Below are positions 54,295-64,000 of a stretch of 64,000 nucleotides of DNA, piece by piece. A model generated the notes under the pieces. That model did no database searches and was not told the DNA's origin. It saw only the letters and a program-made list of their open reading frames with translations. Origin of the DNA: Furcasterigmium furcatum (lineage: Eukaryota; Ascomycota; Sordariomycetes; Glomerellales; Plectosphaerellaceae). The first letter of the stretch is position 1; each line of letters begins with the position of its first letter. The position numbers and the translations under genes are program-made. The stretch covers positions 2,236,934 through 2,300,933 of the forward strand of contig BCIA01000001.1 of the NCBI GenBank assembly GCA_001599815.1, given 5' to 3'.

Positions 54295-57200
54295 GTTTAC
54301 GGTGGTGGTGGGTGTTGGTTGATTGGGTGTAGGATCGTGCGTTGTCGATCAGGAGAAGCTGATTCGGGAAGTGAGTCGGTTGGTTATCGGGGTGGACAGG
54401 AGCAAAGAAATCATCTTAGACCTGCCCTGCCCATTCGCGACACTTCCCACCAGATATATACCCTTTCTAGTACTCGGTCGCCCCAGCCTTTCCCTAGCAA
54501 TCCCGCTGCCGTCATCGACCATGTGGTGTCCGTCTAACTTGATGTAAAGATTGCGCGTCCCCCAAGCCCAAGACTACTTTCAACTTGATTTAGCATGGCC
54601 AGTGGGTTGATTCGTAGCAGGCGGTGGCGGTCGCGACCACTGGTTGCGGTGCATGACGTATTTTGACAAGCGCCAATCCGGGAGTTCGGATGGGCCTAGG
54701 CGCTGAGCCGCTGAACTACCTCGCCTCAGACTCCCGGCGGCCAGAGTCTCGGCAGCTAGACGGCTCGGGAGACTACCTAGAGTAGCAGGGATGGGAATCG
54801 ATCACCGGGTCTTTGCTTTGGGAACCTGCAGCCGATGCAGCCGCGCAGTTCCGTGGCATCCAACGTATCCCATCTTTGACGAGGCCCTTGCCTTCGGTCC
54901 CTCTCGGTGGGAAAAGGCAACGGGCTAATTAAGCTCAGACCAGGCCCAGCATTTTCAAACAAGACAAGACCCTGGCACGAGGGCACAGAATACATGGCCG
55001 GTCCAGCCGTATTACCGTCCAGATACGTGTGAATCAGAACCACTTGAAGTCGTTAAGGTGCTCCTGCAAATCATCTCTAGTTCAGTCAGAGGCCGTCTCA
55101 ATTTTCTTGCATCAAAAGAGAAGGCATCTCGATTTCCTAAGGCTCAAACCGAGGTCTGCTAGTCGGCATGGCCTTTCAAAGGGCGGCCATCTTTTTCTAT
55201 ATATGACCATATTGCACTGAAGACAATCGCCAGAATTATGTCTGTAGCTGGCTAACAGAGTAGGTCTGATTAATGTCCGGTTCGATTGGCATCAAGACAC
55301 AAAAGCCAGACTCTGGACAGGGACATGCTGGTTTCCTTGCTACATAACACACCCAGCGCTACAAAAGTGCCATAAGTCCCTCACATCTGCTGCCTGTTGT
55401 AAAGAAAGGGGCTTTAGAGCTCTCAAGTTGCCCTCTTTCAACCTCCGAAAGTTAGAACAAGCATGCGAAATGCCTGTCTGCAGATGCTCACTCGCCGAAG
55501 GACGGCTCTTTGCCCTGACCGTGGGCCACCGAATGGCGCTAGTGATGGCCACATCCCAAGCCACATGGCTGTTAGCAGTGGGCGTTCCTTCCACGAGGTC
55601 CTCGTTCCTCGGTTTGTCATGGATGTTTCACCTTCCATTCTCCAAGATCCGATCATTAAGTTCCATCTGTACGATCAACTTTCCCGATGCAATCTCCATA
55701 CGTTCTGCCGTCACTGGAAGCAAAGCCAATCTCTTGTCGAAATCCACGGACCGCTGTTCGCCTGGGCAGGGCGAACTCTCAGTGGAACGAATGCTAGGAA
55801 TCCGCCATCGAACTGCTCAGTTCGAGACCGCAGATCCCCGAGGTTCAGTGAAGTCCTGACCGGACCGGCAGAGAACGGCCGACTATCACCATCATCTGCC
55901 TCAATCTCTGCAACGCGAGGCAACATGAGAGCCAGGAGAACTTCGTGGCTTCGCATTCCCTCGAGCGGAATGCGAAAGATCTAGCTGCCTGGCTTGCCCT
56001 CAGACTGCCGCCACTACTTTCGGACAGGGTGCGTGCGTGGGACAGCCCAGACCAGCCAGACCGACAACATCATTGTGGACTGATGATTGTGATTGGGGGC
56101 AGATGACGCCTGGAACCCCAGATTACCCGGCTTCGGCCATCATCCGCCACCAGCTTCTCTCCTGAAGTGCTGCAAGTGCACAAGGCGGAGGAACTGCTCG
56201 GAACCGCGCTGAGACATTGCTTCGGAGAAGCGTCAATCAACACTCAAGTTACGACGTGCCATGACACTTGTTGAGATCGTGGCTGTGTATGAGCTCGGGC
56301 TATGGGAGATAGCTTCCGGTTCGACGATCTGAAGCAAGCCGGGATGGCCCTCGCAACACGACCATGGATTTCTATGCTGCTGCCTCGTGGCTTTGATGCT
56401 GCGGGAGGACTCCCGCTGTCGCCGCACGCTGCAGATCAGCAAGTGTCGACGACCGGATGAGCTCGATGTCTCAAATGCCCACCAAGCCGGATGGCCATGA
56501 CGAATTTGGGAATGCCTCCAGGTACCTCCGATGAGGCTCCCGAGGCTGACGTGCCTTATTTTGAGGGCGCCCTTTTACCCCTGGACGGACCGTCCCAGGG
56601 CGTTGGGAGGTGCTAGGCGCTCCCCGTGTCCCCGCCGGATTTTCACAGGCTGCTTGGACTCGTTGGAGACATGTCAAACTCCACCTCCAACTCTGGTTCT
56701 CCTCACATCGGCTCTCCGGCCCTGACGAATCCCCATTGCGACCGAAATGCCAGGCGCCGGGTTGGAGGTTTTCGTGGAGCGCGCTCGAGAGACAGAGTCA
56801 TGTCGCTTGGCACGGTAACGTGGCCTTCCATTTTCACATCCTCGACACATGAATGTCGTTTTCTTCGATCTTGAGCTCGATCTTCGGGAACGGCGGATGG
56901 CTCCATTCTTGGCCCCTTTTGATGGGATGGGATGCCCCCTGGCTCGGGGTGGTGCAGGCCGTTGAACGGAACCAGAAACGTTGTGTCGTCCCGAGGCGTT
57001 GGCAGACGGTACCCTCGAGCGTTGTCACCTCGAACACCACATCCAACCGGGCGGCGTTTTTCATTGCGCGTACCTACAAGCTGCCTGCCTGCATGGGCCT
57101 CTGGCCCTCGGCCTGCGTCTCCTCCACCTGCTCCTGTGGCTGTCATGGACGTGACATGGACATGGGCATGAGCATCGAGGGAGACCTGCATGCCTACCTA

Positions 57201-58203
57201 TGGATGATGAGGCTTCTCAGAATACCCTCCTCCATGTGATGATGATGGACTACCACCCACGGCCTGACTCTTGTTGTCCAGAGGCTTTGGACGGGAGAAG
57301 AATCTTAGGCCTTGGGAGCTCCGGCTGGTGCCCATTGGTGACCTGTGCCAAAAGCGACTCCGCCGGCACAGGCACAGTTATTCACACAGACCGGGTCCTC
57401 CCCACAACCGTCAGCCATTCTGCTGCCCTGGCGCTTTCTCAGGCAAGGCTAGAGCCCACTGACGGAGGCCTTAGGTAGAGACGGAGGACTGTGGGAAAGC
57501 TGCGTCCCGGCAGGAAAAGATCAACGCGTAAGGTACTTCTGCTGGTTGCCAGAGGCCGCTGCGCGACGCGGTACCCGAGGAGGAGAGAGAACCGAACCTG
57601 GTACCTTACCTCACCAGGACCTTGCCTGATGCTGCTAACTGCTTTCCCGCGCCAACACCAAATTTGTGCCTTTCCTGCTTCCACTGTTTCTTCTCACCTC
57701 TCACTCTCCGTTTCGCCTTATCTTCCCCCTTTCCTACCTGCCTCCGACATCCTCGCAGACCTCCAGCTGCTATCCCCCGACGACCGCCGAACTCGTGGAT
57801 AGATCGAGCTGCAAGTCCTTGTCCCGAGGACCGCGCCAATTTCTGCCTTCGACGCCTTCGACGCCCCTTTCGCGTGTCCCCCCGACTTCTTCCCCCGGCC
57901 GGCTTTCCGCCGCCGCGTACATTGAACCTCTCCATTACACTCTGACCGGCCCTGCATCCTTCTCTGCAGAACGTGGCGGCCGTTATTCTTACGTACTGCC
58001 CGGGGTAGCTCTTCTCAAGCTCCCGGCAATCTTCCACCGTCGTCGAATCGTCGTTGGATTCGACAGGCTCCGAAGCCTCGACCTCCGCTCCTCTTGAGCG
58101 TCAGCGCGTGTCGCCCGACAACGTCCCAGCTCGGGAACTTTCCAGCTCCGCTCGCCGAGCATCTGGCTGTACATTATCCATCCTTTTCCCACGACCGCCC
58201 AGC
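54295..58203. other. Gene-poor divergent region (PMP3 / RNA-binding protein) with one repeat copy
   Basis: About 3.9 kb with no gene I can support. It holds repeat copy C (54978-55197), inverted-repeat-rich sequence at 54670-54776, and minus-strand frames at 55340-55956 that read weakly like protein (see findings). The last ~700 bases are C/T-rich and likely form the leader of the gene starting at 58204. Confidence 0.45.
54978..55197 (+). repeat. Dispersed ~200 bp repeat, copy C
   Basis: Shares with copies A and B: GGGCACAGAATACATGGCCGG, GTCCAGCC, GTCCAGATACGT, GTCAGAGGCCGTCTC, CATCAAAAGAGAAGGCATCT, AAGGCTCAAACCGAGGTCTGCTAGTC and GGGCGGCCATCTTTT. A short extra segment follows TCCAGATACG relative to the other copies. 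Confidence 0.65.
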
Positions 58204-60357
58204 ATGTCTGCTCCTCAGGCGGGCTCTCAGCCCCCCATCGATCGCTACGTCGTGATCCACGTCGCTACCACCTGCGACGAACATGGTGTCTACGTCACCA
58301 AGGACTCTGCTGAAGTCATTGAGCTCGGCTGGATCTTGCTCGATGCCAAGTCTCTCGAGGAGGTAAGCTTCCCCGTCGCTGCCAGCGCCTGCTCCGTCAA
58401 AAGAAGAGACAAAATAGCTGACCGGGGCCCTTCCTCCAGATTGTCCGCGAGAGCGTCCTTGTCAAGCCCATCAACACCCCCATCACTCCTCTCTGCAGTG
58501 AGTCCTCGCCCGCAATATCTCAACCATTGCCTCGGTGTGGCCTGCGCCTGAGGTTGCAGGCCTGCCGAGGACAGACTTGCTTGGTCGATCATGATAGCTG
58601 ACTGCCTGCCTCCGTAGCGAGTCTCACGACTCTGACTTGGGAGCACGTTCGAAACGCTGGTTCCTTTAGAGATGCTATTAACCGGTTCGATGCTTTCGCC
58701 AACGAGCACCTGACGTCGCAGAACCTCGACTTCGTCTTCGTCACCCTCGATGCCTGGGACCTCCGTGTCCAGCTCCCCCGCGAGGCTCGCGACAAGGCCG
58801 TCGTCCTCCCCCCATACCTCCAGCACTCGCGGACCTTCGACCTCCGTACCGAGTACCAGCGGTGGCAACAACATCACCCGGAGTCCCTTCCCTTTGGGCC
58901 CTCCATGCTGTCTAACATATGCGCCGCTCTCGAGGTCGAGCCCGTCCAGTCGAGCGCCCCCATCAAGCACAACCTGCCCTTCCACCTGCAGGCCCTCGCA
59001 CCAGCGTCGCCTCGCCGTGCCATGGAGGAGGCTGTCACCCTTGCCCGAGTTCTCCGTGGCCTCCTTCGCAAGTCACAGCCCGCCCACGAACACCCCGATG
59101 TTCTGACTCGGCCCATGGATGCCCGCGCCGATGTTCGCGCTTTCCTTTCCGAGCGCAGCAAGGTTTTGCACATGTCCGGTCTGCCCCACGACACCACTCA
59201 ATCTGAGCTTGAGAGCTGGTTCACCCAGTTCGGTGGCCGTCCCATCGCTTTCTGGACTCTGCGCACTCCCGAGCAGCACAAGCCTACCGGCAGCGGCTTT
59301 GCCGTGTTCTCTTCTCACGAGGAGGTACGTCCCCTCAATTGGAACGATTCCCCTTACAATTTCACTTTGCTAACCATCGGAACAGGCTGCTGAGAGCCTC
59401 TGCATGAACGGCCGTGCCCTCAATGAGAAGGCCATCGAGGTCTCTCCGTCCTCGAGCCGTGTCCTCGACCGTGCTGCCGAGATCCTGACTCCCTTCCCTC
59501 CGAGCAAGAACCGTCCCCGTCCTGGCGACTGGACCTGCCCCTCTTGTGGCTTCTCCAACTTCCAGCGTCGCACTGCTTGCTTCCGCTGCTCTTTCCCCGC
59601 CATGGGAGCCGGTGCTCAGGGTGGTGAGATGGGCTACGGCGGTGGCGGCGGTGGCGGTGGTGGCTATGGCGGCGGTGGCTACGGTCCTCCCCAGATCATG
59701 CCCCCTCCTCATCAGCACCATGGACACATGGGCCACGGCGGTGGCGGCCGCATGGGCGGCAGCGGTGTTGTTCCTTTCCGTGCTGGTGACTGGAAGTGTG
59801 GCAACGAGGTCTGCGGCTACCACAACTTTGCGAAGAATGTGTGCTGCCTCCGCTGCGGCGCGAGCCGTGCCGGAGCTGCCGTCGTTGCCGATGCCAGTGG
59901 CTATCCCTCTCCCATGGACGCTGGCTCCAACTACAACATGAACCAGGGCTCCATGGGCGGCACCCCTGGTCCCGGCCCCTTCGCTTCTGCCGGCGGCAAC
60001 TTCGGCTCTGGTGGTGGTTATGGTGGACAGCAGCACTTTGGCGGTCCTCCCAGCACCTATGCCCTACCCTCGGGCCTGGGCGCCGGCGCGGCTCCTTACC
60101 CGTCGTCGCTGAACACCCACTTCGGTCCTGCCCCCGGCTCCCACTCCGCCGGTCCCTTCGACAGCCGTGCTGCCGAGGCTGCTTTCCAGTCTGCCTCGAA
60201 CGGACCCGCTTCCGCTGGCCCCTCCAACAACTTCTACTCCCAGAACGAGAACGACCCCTTCGCGTTCCTCTCCAGCGGCATCGGCGGTCTCTCTGTCAGC
60301 GGCGGCGATGCCCGCCAGAACGGCGGCTCGGCTCCCCCCAGCAAGTCTCCCGCCTAA
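58204..60357 (+). CDS. RNA-binding protein: degenerate exonuclease-like domain, RRM and two RanBP2 zinc fingers
   Basis: Exons 58204-58362, 58440-58497, 58618-59324 and 59386-60357 join to 631 residues. The N-terminal ~235 residues resemble an ERI1-type DEDDh 3'-5' exonuclease fold (YVVIHVATTCDEHG, EVIELGWILLD, FVFVTLDAWDLRVQLPREA, VVLPPYLQHSRTFDL). The first acidic motif (normally D-x-E) reads H19-V-A21, and no HxxxxxD motif is visible near the domain end, so it is probably catalytically dead. An RRM follows with RNP2 LHMSGL and RNP1 GSGFAVF. Then come two RanBP2-type fingers, GDWTCPSCGFSNFQRRTACFRC and GDWKCGNEVCGYHNFAKNVCCLRC, separated and followed by Gly/Tyr- and Ser-rich sequence. Two such fingers usually bind single-stranded GGU-containing RNA. 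Likely a post-transcriptional regulator. I know of fungal proteins with RRM plus RanBP2 fingers but cannot assign a name. Confidence 0.85.
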
Positions 60358-61717
60358 ATAGGTTGGACTCGGCCTGGTACGGAACTCAGCCCCGTACCCT
60401 TCAGATGTGAATACTTTGGCGACGCCTGGTTCTCGTTTCGAAGCAAGGAGAAGATAGAAAGTATTTGGGCCGTCGCGAATCATTGGCCTGACTGCCCTCA
60501 AAACACCTGCTTTTGCGTTTTGAGGGTTGTCTGACAAGTTTATTTGGAACATCTCGGACCCCGAGACACATTGTGGCATACCACGGACGGCGGACATGAC
60601 AAAAGTTTGCGAATGGCTTTCAAAGACACACTTTACACACCACAATGAGTGTTACAATAAGGGACGGAACCTCGGACACCTCGGCGGAGTTGCTTTTGAT
60701 GCCATTGCGCATCAGACCAGTATAAAAGGGCTGGCTTACTGGGGGATCGGCAGCCCCGTGTGCAAAAAGGGTCTGGGGGGTTGCTTGAAATGCGTACGCG
60801 CATGGTTTGCGGTTTGGCAGCGGGCAAAGGATGGACGAGATGCATAGCGAAAAGGGAGCGGGCTCGGAATACCTCGGCCTTTTGTGTTGCAGTCTCAGCC
60901 ACGCGGTTCTCGACTTGTTGTTTTTCCTCTCCTTGTTCCCCCTCTCATCATCATCAACTTCTTCTCTCTCGCCCTCTCTCCCCATGGCAAACAACCCCCA
61001 TCTATCACTATACTCTCTCTCTCTCTCTCTCTTCTCCCCCCTCCTGTTCTTCCTCCCTCGCACTTCACTTCTCCTCCTGTCCTTTACACGATTCCACCAC
61101 TTTTCCCTCACACACGCGCTTTGGCATTTGGACTCTTTGGTCTTTCATACCGCTTGGAGATGGATTCTAAACGGCTGGGCTGGACGGGCGGCTGAGTTGG
61201 GGAGTCGGGGAGTGAACAGGTCAGGCGGGCTGACTGATTAATACCTCTTGTCATTGCAAATTCATTGCTCATTTGCTGTTGTTAGTTTGTAAGACTCACA
61301 GAAGAATGCATATGCATCATCTCTGACCATGTTGTCCGTGTCTAGTCCCAGGTGTGATGTGCCGAGTTGAGGGAAGAAGCTCATGATTGTCTCTACACAA
61401 ATCCGAGTCCTCGAGTCAAGAGATGGCGGATAGGGTACGGAAAATGGCACCCATAAAGTAAGGTGACGTGTTAGGCATTGATCCAGCTTCGCGGATGCAT
61501 ATGAAGATAGGTTTCGAGTAGGCCTCTCATCCAGCAAATGGTTGTTTAATCTGGTCCTCCCTATTCGCTTTTTCCTCGAGACCAGAGAGACATATCCAGC
61601 CGCCGAGAGCGCATCGCTCTCTGGAGAGAACCAGGCCAGTACATCATATCATAGAAGCAAAGTCCGGGCCGACCCGACCCAGGCTCAGCCTTGAAGCTAC
61701 ATCCCGCGCCTGTCTGT
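60358..61717. other. Convergent 3' intergenic region with CT microsatellite
   Basis: About 1.36 kb between facing genes, with pyrimidine-rich sequence at 60890-61090. No gene is supported. Confidence 0.45.
61013..61032 (+). repeat. CT dinucleotide microsatellite (10 units)
   Basis: An uninterrupted run of ten CT units within a longer C/T-rich tract. Confidence 0.9.
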
Positions 61718-63874
61718 CTACTCAGACTCATCATCTTCCTCCTCCCCCTCCTCCTCCTCCTCGTCCTCGTCATCGTCTTCGATTTCACTATCTCCCGGCG
61801 CGTTGATCCACTCCACGTACTCGTTCCAGTACGTGTTGTTCTCATCGTCAACATCGTGGTCGTTCCAGGCACGGTCGCCACGATCCATGAGATCCAAGTC
61901 GAACGGGATGCCGACGGGCCCGAACAGCTTCCTGTTGACATACTCGAACAGCTCCGGGTCATGGCCGGGGTCGGGAGGCGCGGCGTTCATGGCCGCCTGG
62001 ATCGCAGGCGTGATGGACGGTTCGGTCCGCGAAGAGGCGAGGTGGGCGCTGGCGTAGATGGCCGTCAGAGCAGTGATGCGCCTCGGCACGTGGGTTGGGT
62101 CGGGAAGGGCGGTGAGATCAAGACCGTCGTGGGGGTTGACGTTGGCCTCTGCCGGGTCAGGGGCCGCCTGTGATACGTTCTGGGGCGCGCTGGCGTCGAG
62201 GGCCGCGGAAATCAGGGGGTGGATGGTCCCCGCTGCGTGGGCCTCGGCGATCTCGACGCGGTGCTGGGCGATGAACCCATGGACCCTTTGGAGGTAGATG
62301 TTGTTCTCGTCGTTGAGCCAGAGGTCCTCCTTCATGAGGTCGGACTTTTCGTAGTGGTGGAGCTCCTGCCAGGTGGGCTCCAGGAGATAGCTGGCCACGT
62401 CGTCCTCGTCCTTATCCTCGTCCCTGTCCTCCTCCTCGTCGTCGTCATCATTGGAGTTGTCCAGGGCGGCGGCGACGTGGTCGACGTTGATAATATTGTC
62501 TTCGTTGAAGTCGTACTCGTCACGGCCCCAGAGGATCATGTATATGATGTACTTGTCTATCTCGAGGCCGCGGCGGGTGGCCTCCCTGGAGATCAGCTCG
62601 TCAGGGCGGGCGAGGTGGCCGATACCGCGGCCCCAGCCCTCGAGATGAACCGTGCCGACTTCGCGGGGTGGTACACCATAAAGTTCTTCTCCGAAGAGGC
62701 AGCGTCGGAACTGCTCCTGGGTGGGAATATAGTCGTAGCGGACCTTGAGCTGCTCGCACTCGTCTCGGGTCTGAAGCTCGCGGCGGGTGAGCATGAGCCA
62801 CATCTTTGTGAGGCCGCGCTGGCCGAGGAGGAGTTGGACCATGGTCGTGGAGCCATGGTTGGGCCAAACGGGGTCCAGGAGGAACAGGGAAAGCTTGACG
62901 AAGAACATCTGGGCCTGATAGAGGTCGTCGGGGGTCCAAAGGGCGCGGTTGGCGAGCATGTTCTGACGACCCTGGGTGGTGGCAACGTCCATAAGGAGCC
63001 AGAGCTTCTTGAGGACGAGCTCAGTGCCGCGGGGGAGGCGGTGACCGGCATCCTCGATGGCCTCGACGATGTCGTCGACGCATTCCTCGCGGTAGACGAC
63101 CATCTCGTACCAACGGAGCGTGGGAACGAGGCGGACGGCTTGGTTCTGCCGCGGGTCAAGGCACAGGGGGTCAGGGGCGTTGAAGGCGTTGGTTCGACCG
63201 ATGGGATCAGGGATGCAGAGCTTGCGATAGAGGCGGAAGGAGAAGATATCGCTGCTCTCCTCGGCACGGGAGCGCACCCACATGCGGATGCTCGAGGTGA
63301 TGCTGGCGTTGAGCGTCTCGTTGAAGCACTTACTGACGGAGTAGAGGGTGAGAATGTCCTCCGGGTCAAGATGGTAGCCAACCTCGACGAGCAGCTCCGT
63401 ATACTGTGAGATCTTGTCGATGAGGCAGAACCCGACGCCCATCTGGCCCATGTTGCCTTGAATATCGAGGACGGGGTTGTCGATCTTGAGGCGCTTGACG
63501 CGCTCCTTCTCAGTGAGCTCGTGGGTCTGGGCATTCTTCTAGTCCTGCCCTTCGAAACCATGCTGGAGAGAATCGTTGATTGCAGCCTCGTCGTGAATGA
63601 CGCCCTCCATCGCGAGCTCCTCTTCACCCATTTCGATCCCGCCCTGCTGGAGCTGATGTGCGACTTGAGCATCGCTCATCTCCTCCAGCTCCTTTTGGGC
63701 ACGGAGCCGGACCATGACGGCGAGCATGTTGGGGCTGATGTTCGAGTGAGGGAACCTCTGCTTGAGAGACTCCCTGGTTTCCTCGATGAATTCCATGAGG
63801 TCCTGGTAGTTGACACCCGGGGGGGCCAAGGGCACCCCCTCGAAGGGCGCCATCGAGAGTTGGGGGCGGCTCAT
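61718..63874 (-). CDS. Uncharacterised F-box-like/acidic protein, frame interrupted by TAG
   Basis: Two open stretches lie in the same reading frame: 63874-63542 (111 codons, MSRPQLSMAPFEGVPLAPPG) and 63538-61718. Only a TAG at 63541-63539 separates them. After the TAG the frame continues KNAQTHELTEKERVKRLKIDNPVLD, which is clearly protein-like and matches a segment I associate with a fungal-specific family, so coding extends across the break. The body holds an LGYHLDPEDILTLYSVSKCFNETLN segment that resembles the F-box-like start of that family, then conserved KKLWLLMD, FFVKLSLFLLDPVW, LLLGQRGLTKMWLML and VHLEGWGRGIGHLARPDELI. A very acidic Asp/Glu tail ends it. No catalytic motif is visible. 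The break may be an unrecognised short intron, a sequence error or a true nonsense codon. Confidence 0.6.
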
Positions 63875-64000
63875 AGTGATGGGTGGCGGTTGTGGTGATG
63901 GTGTTGAGTGTGTTAGTTGTGTGGTGGTGTTGAGAGAGAGCGCGCAGAGAGATCGGGTGGCGGATTTCAGATTGTTGTTGGCGGAACTTGGATGGAATAC
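63875..64000. other. Upstream edge of the last gene
   Basis: 126 bases of probable promoter or leader (CACAAC/CACCAC-rich on the minus strand), cut by the window end. Confidence 0.4.

Noticed and set aside
62219..63409. 396-codon plus-strand open frame
   Set aside because: Antisense shadow of the acidic minus-strand protein; its Val/Leu/Glu-rich composition mirrors that gene's codon bias.
1..64000. CRISPR arrays, bacterial operons, prophage, intact transposons, intein in vma-1, rRNA operon
   Set aside because: None is seen. The window is eukaryotic with spliceosomal introns, no regular spaced repeats were found, and the V-ATPase P-loop region is uninterrupted.

Overview
The window is nuclear DNA of a filamentous ascomycete, most likely a Sordariomycete. 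The evidence is the intron style (short 48-75 base introns, GTRAGT-like donors, CTRAC branch sites just before CAG/TAG), C/T-rich leaders, and the protein set: an NmrA/NMR-type nitrogen regulator, a Neurospora-like V-ATPase subunit A, fungal INO80 subunit Ies1, Pmp3 and a CSI2-like wall protein. There is no bacterial, viral or organellar stretch and no intact transposon. The ORFs do not match genes directly, so I joined exons by hand from splice signals, reading frame and conserved family motifs.

Layout. 1-10 kb: an ATP-dependent DNA ligase (+), a membrane protein (+) and vma-1 (+). 10.5-16 kb: a secreted acid-sphingomyelinase-like phosphodiesterase (-) and a CSI2-like membrane protein (-). 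17-25 kb: the eight-exon FCF1 gene (+), about 5 kb without a convincing gene, then nmr-1 (+) with a GATA-rich upstream region. 26.5-35 kb: IES1 (-), the DEAD-box helicase DED1 (-) and proteasome subunit beta-4 (-), divergent from RRP9 (+, 35.5-37.2 kb). 37.6-47.4 kb: a Ulp2-like SUMO protease (-), signal peptidase subunit SPC3 (+) and the exonuclease XRN1 (-). 48.9-54.3 kb: a Hat2/RBBP4-type WD40 protein (+), an uncharacterised disordered protein (-) and PMP3 (-). 54.3-58.2 kb has no convincing gene and holds one copy of a dispersed repeat. 58.2-63.9 kb: an RNA-binding protein with an inactivated exonuclease-like domain (+) and an uncharacterised acidic protein whose frame carries a TAG (-).

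The genes do not form a metabolic or defence cluster. They are mostly housekeeping genes for RNA metabolism (FCF1, RRP9, XRN1, DED1), chromatin (IES1, HAT2), proteostasis (beta-4, SPC3, Ulp2) and membranes (VMA1, PMP3, sphingomyelinase). I see no clear new multi-gene system. The points most worth a second look are small: a proteasome start codon split by an intron, an 8-base micro-exon, an unrecognised ~200 bp repeat in three copies, a pseudo-exonuclease/RRM/zinc-finger protein, a DNA ligase with a GC-AG intron and an unusual tail, and the TAG-interrupted frame near the right edge.
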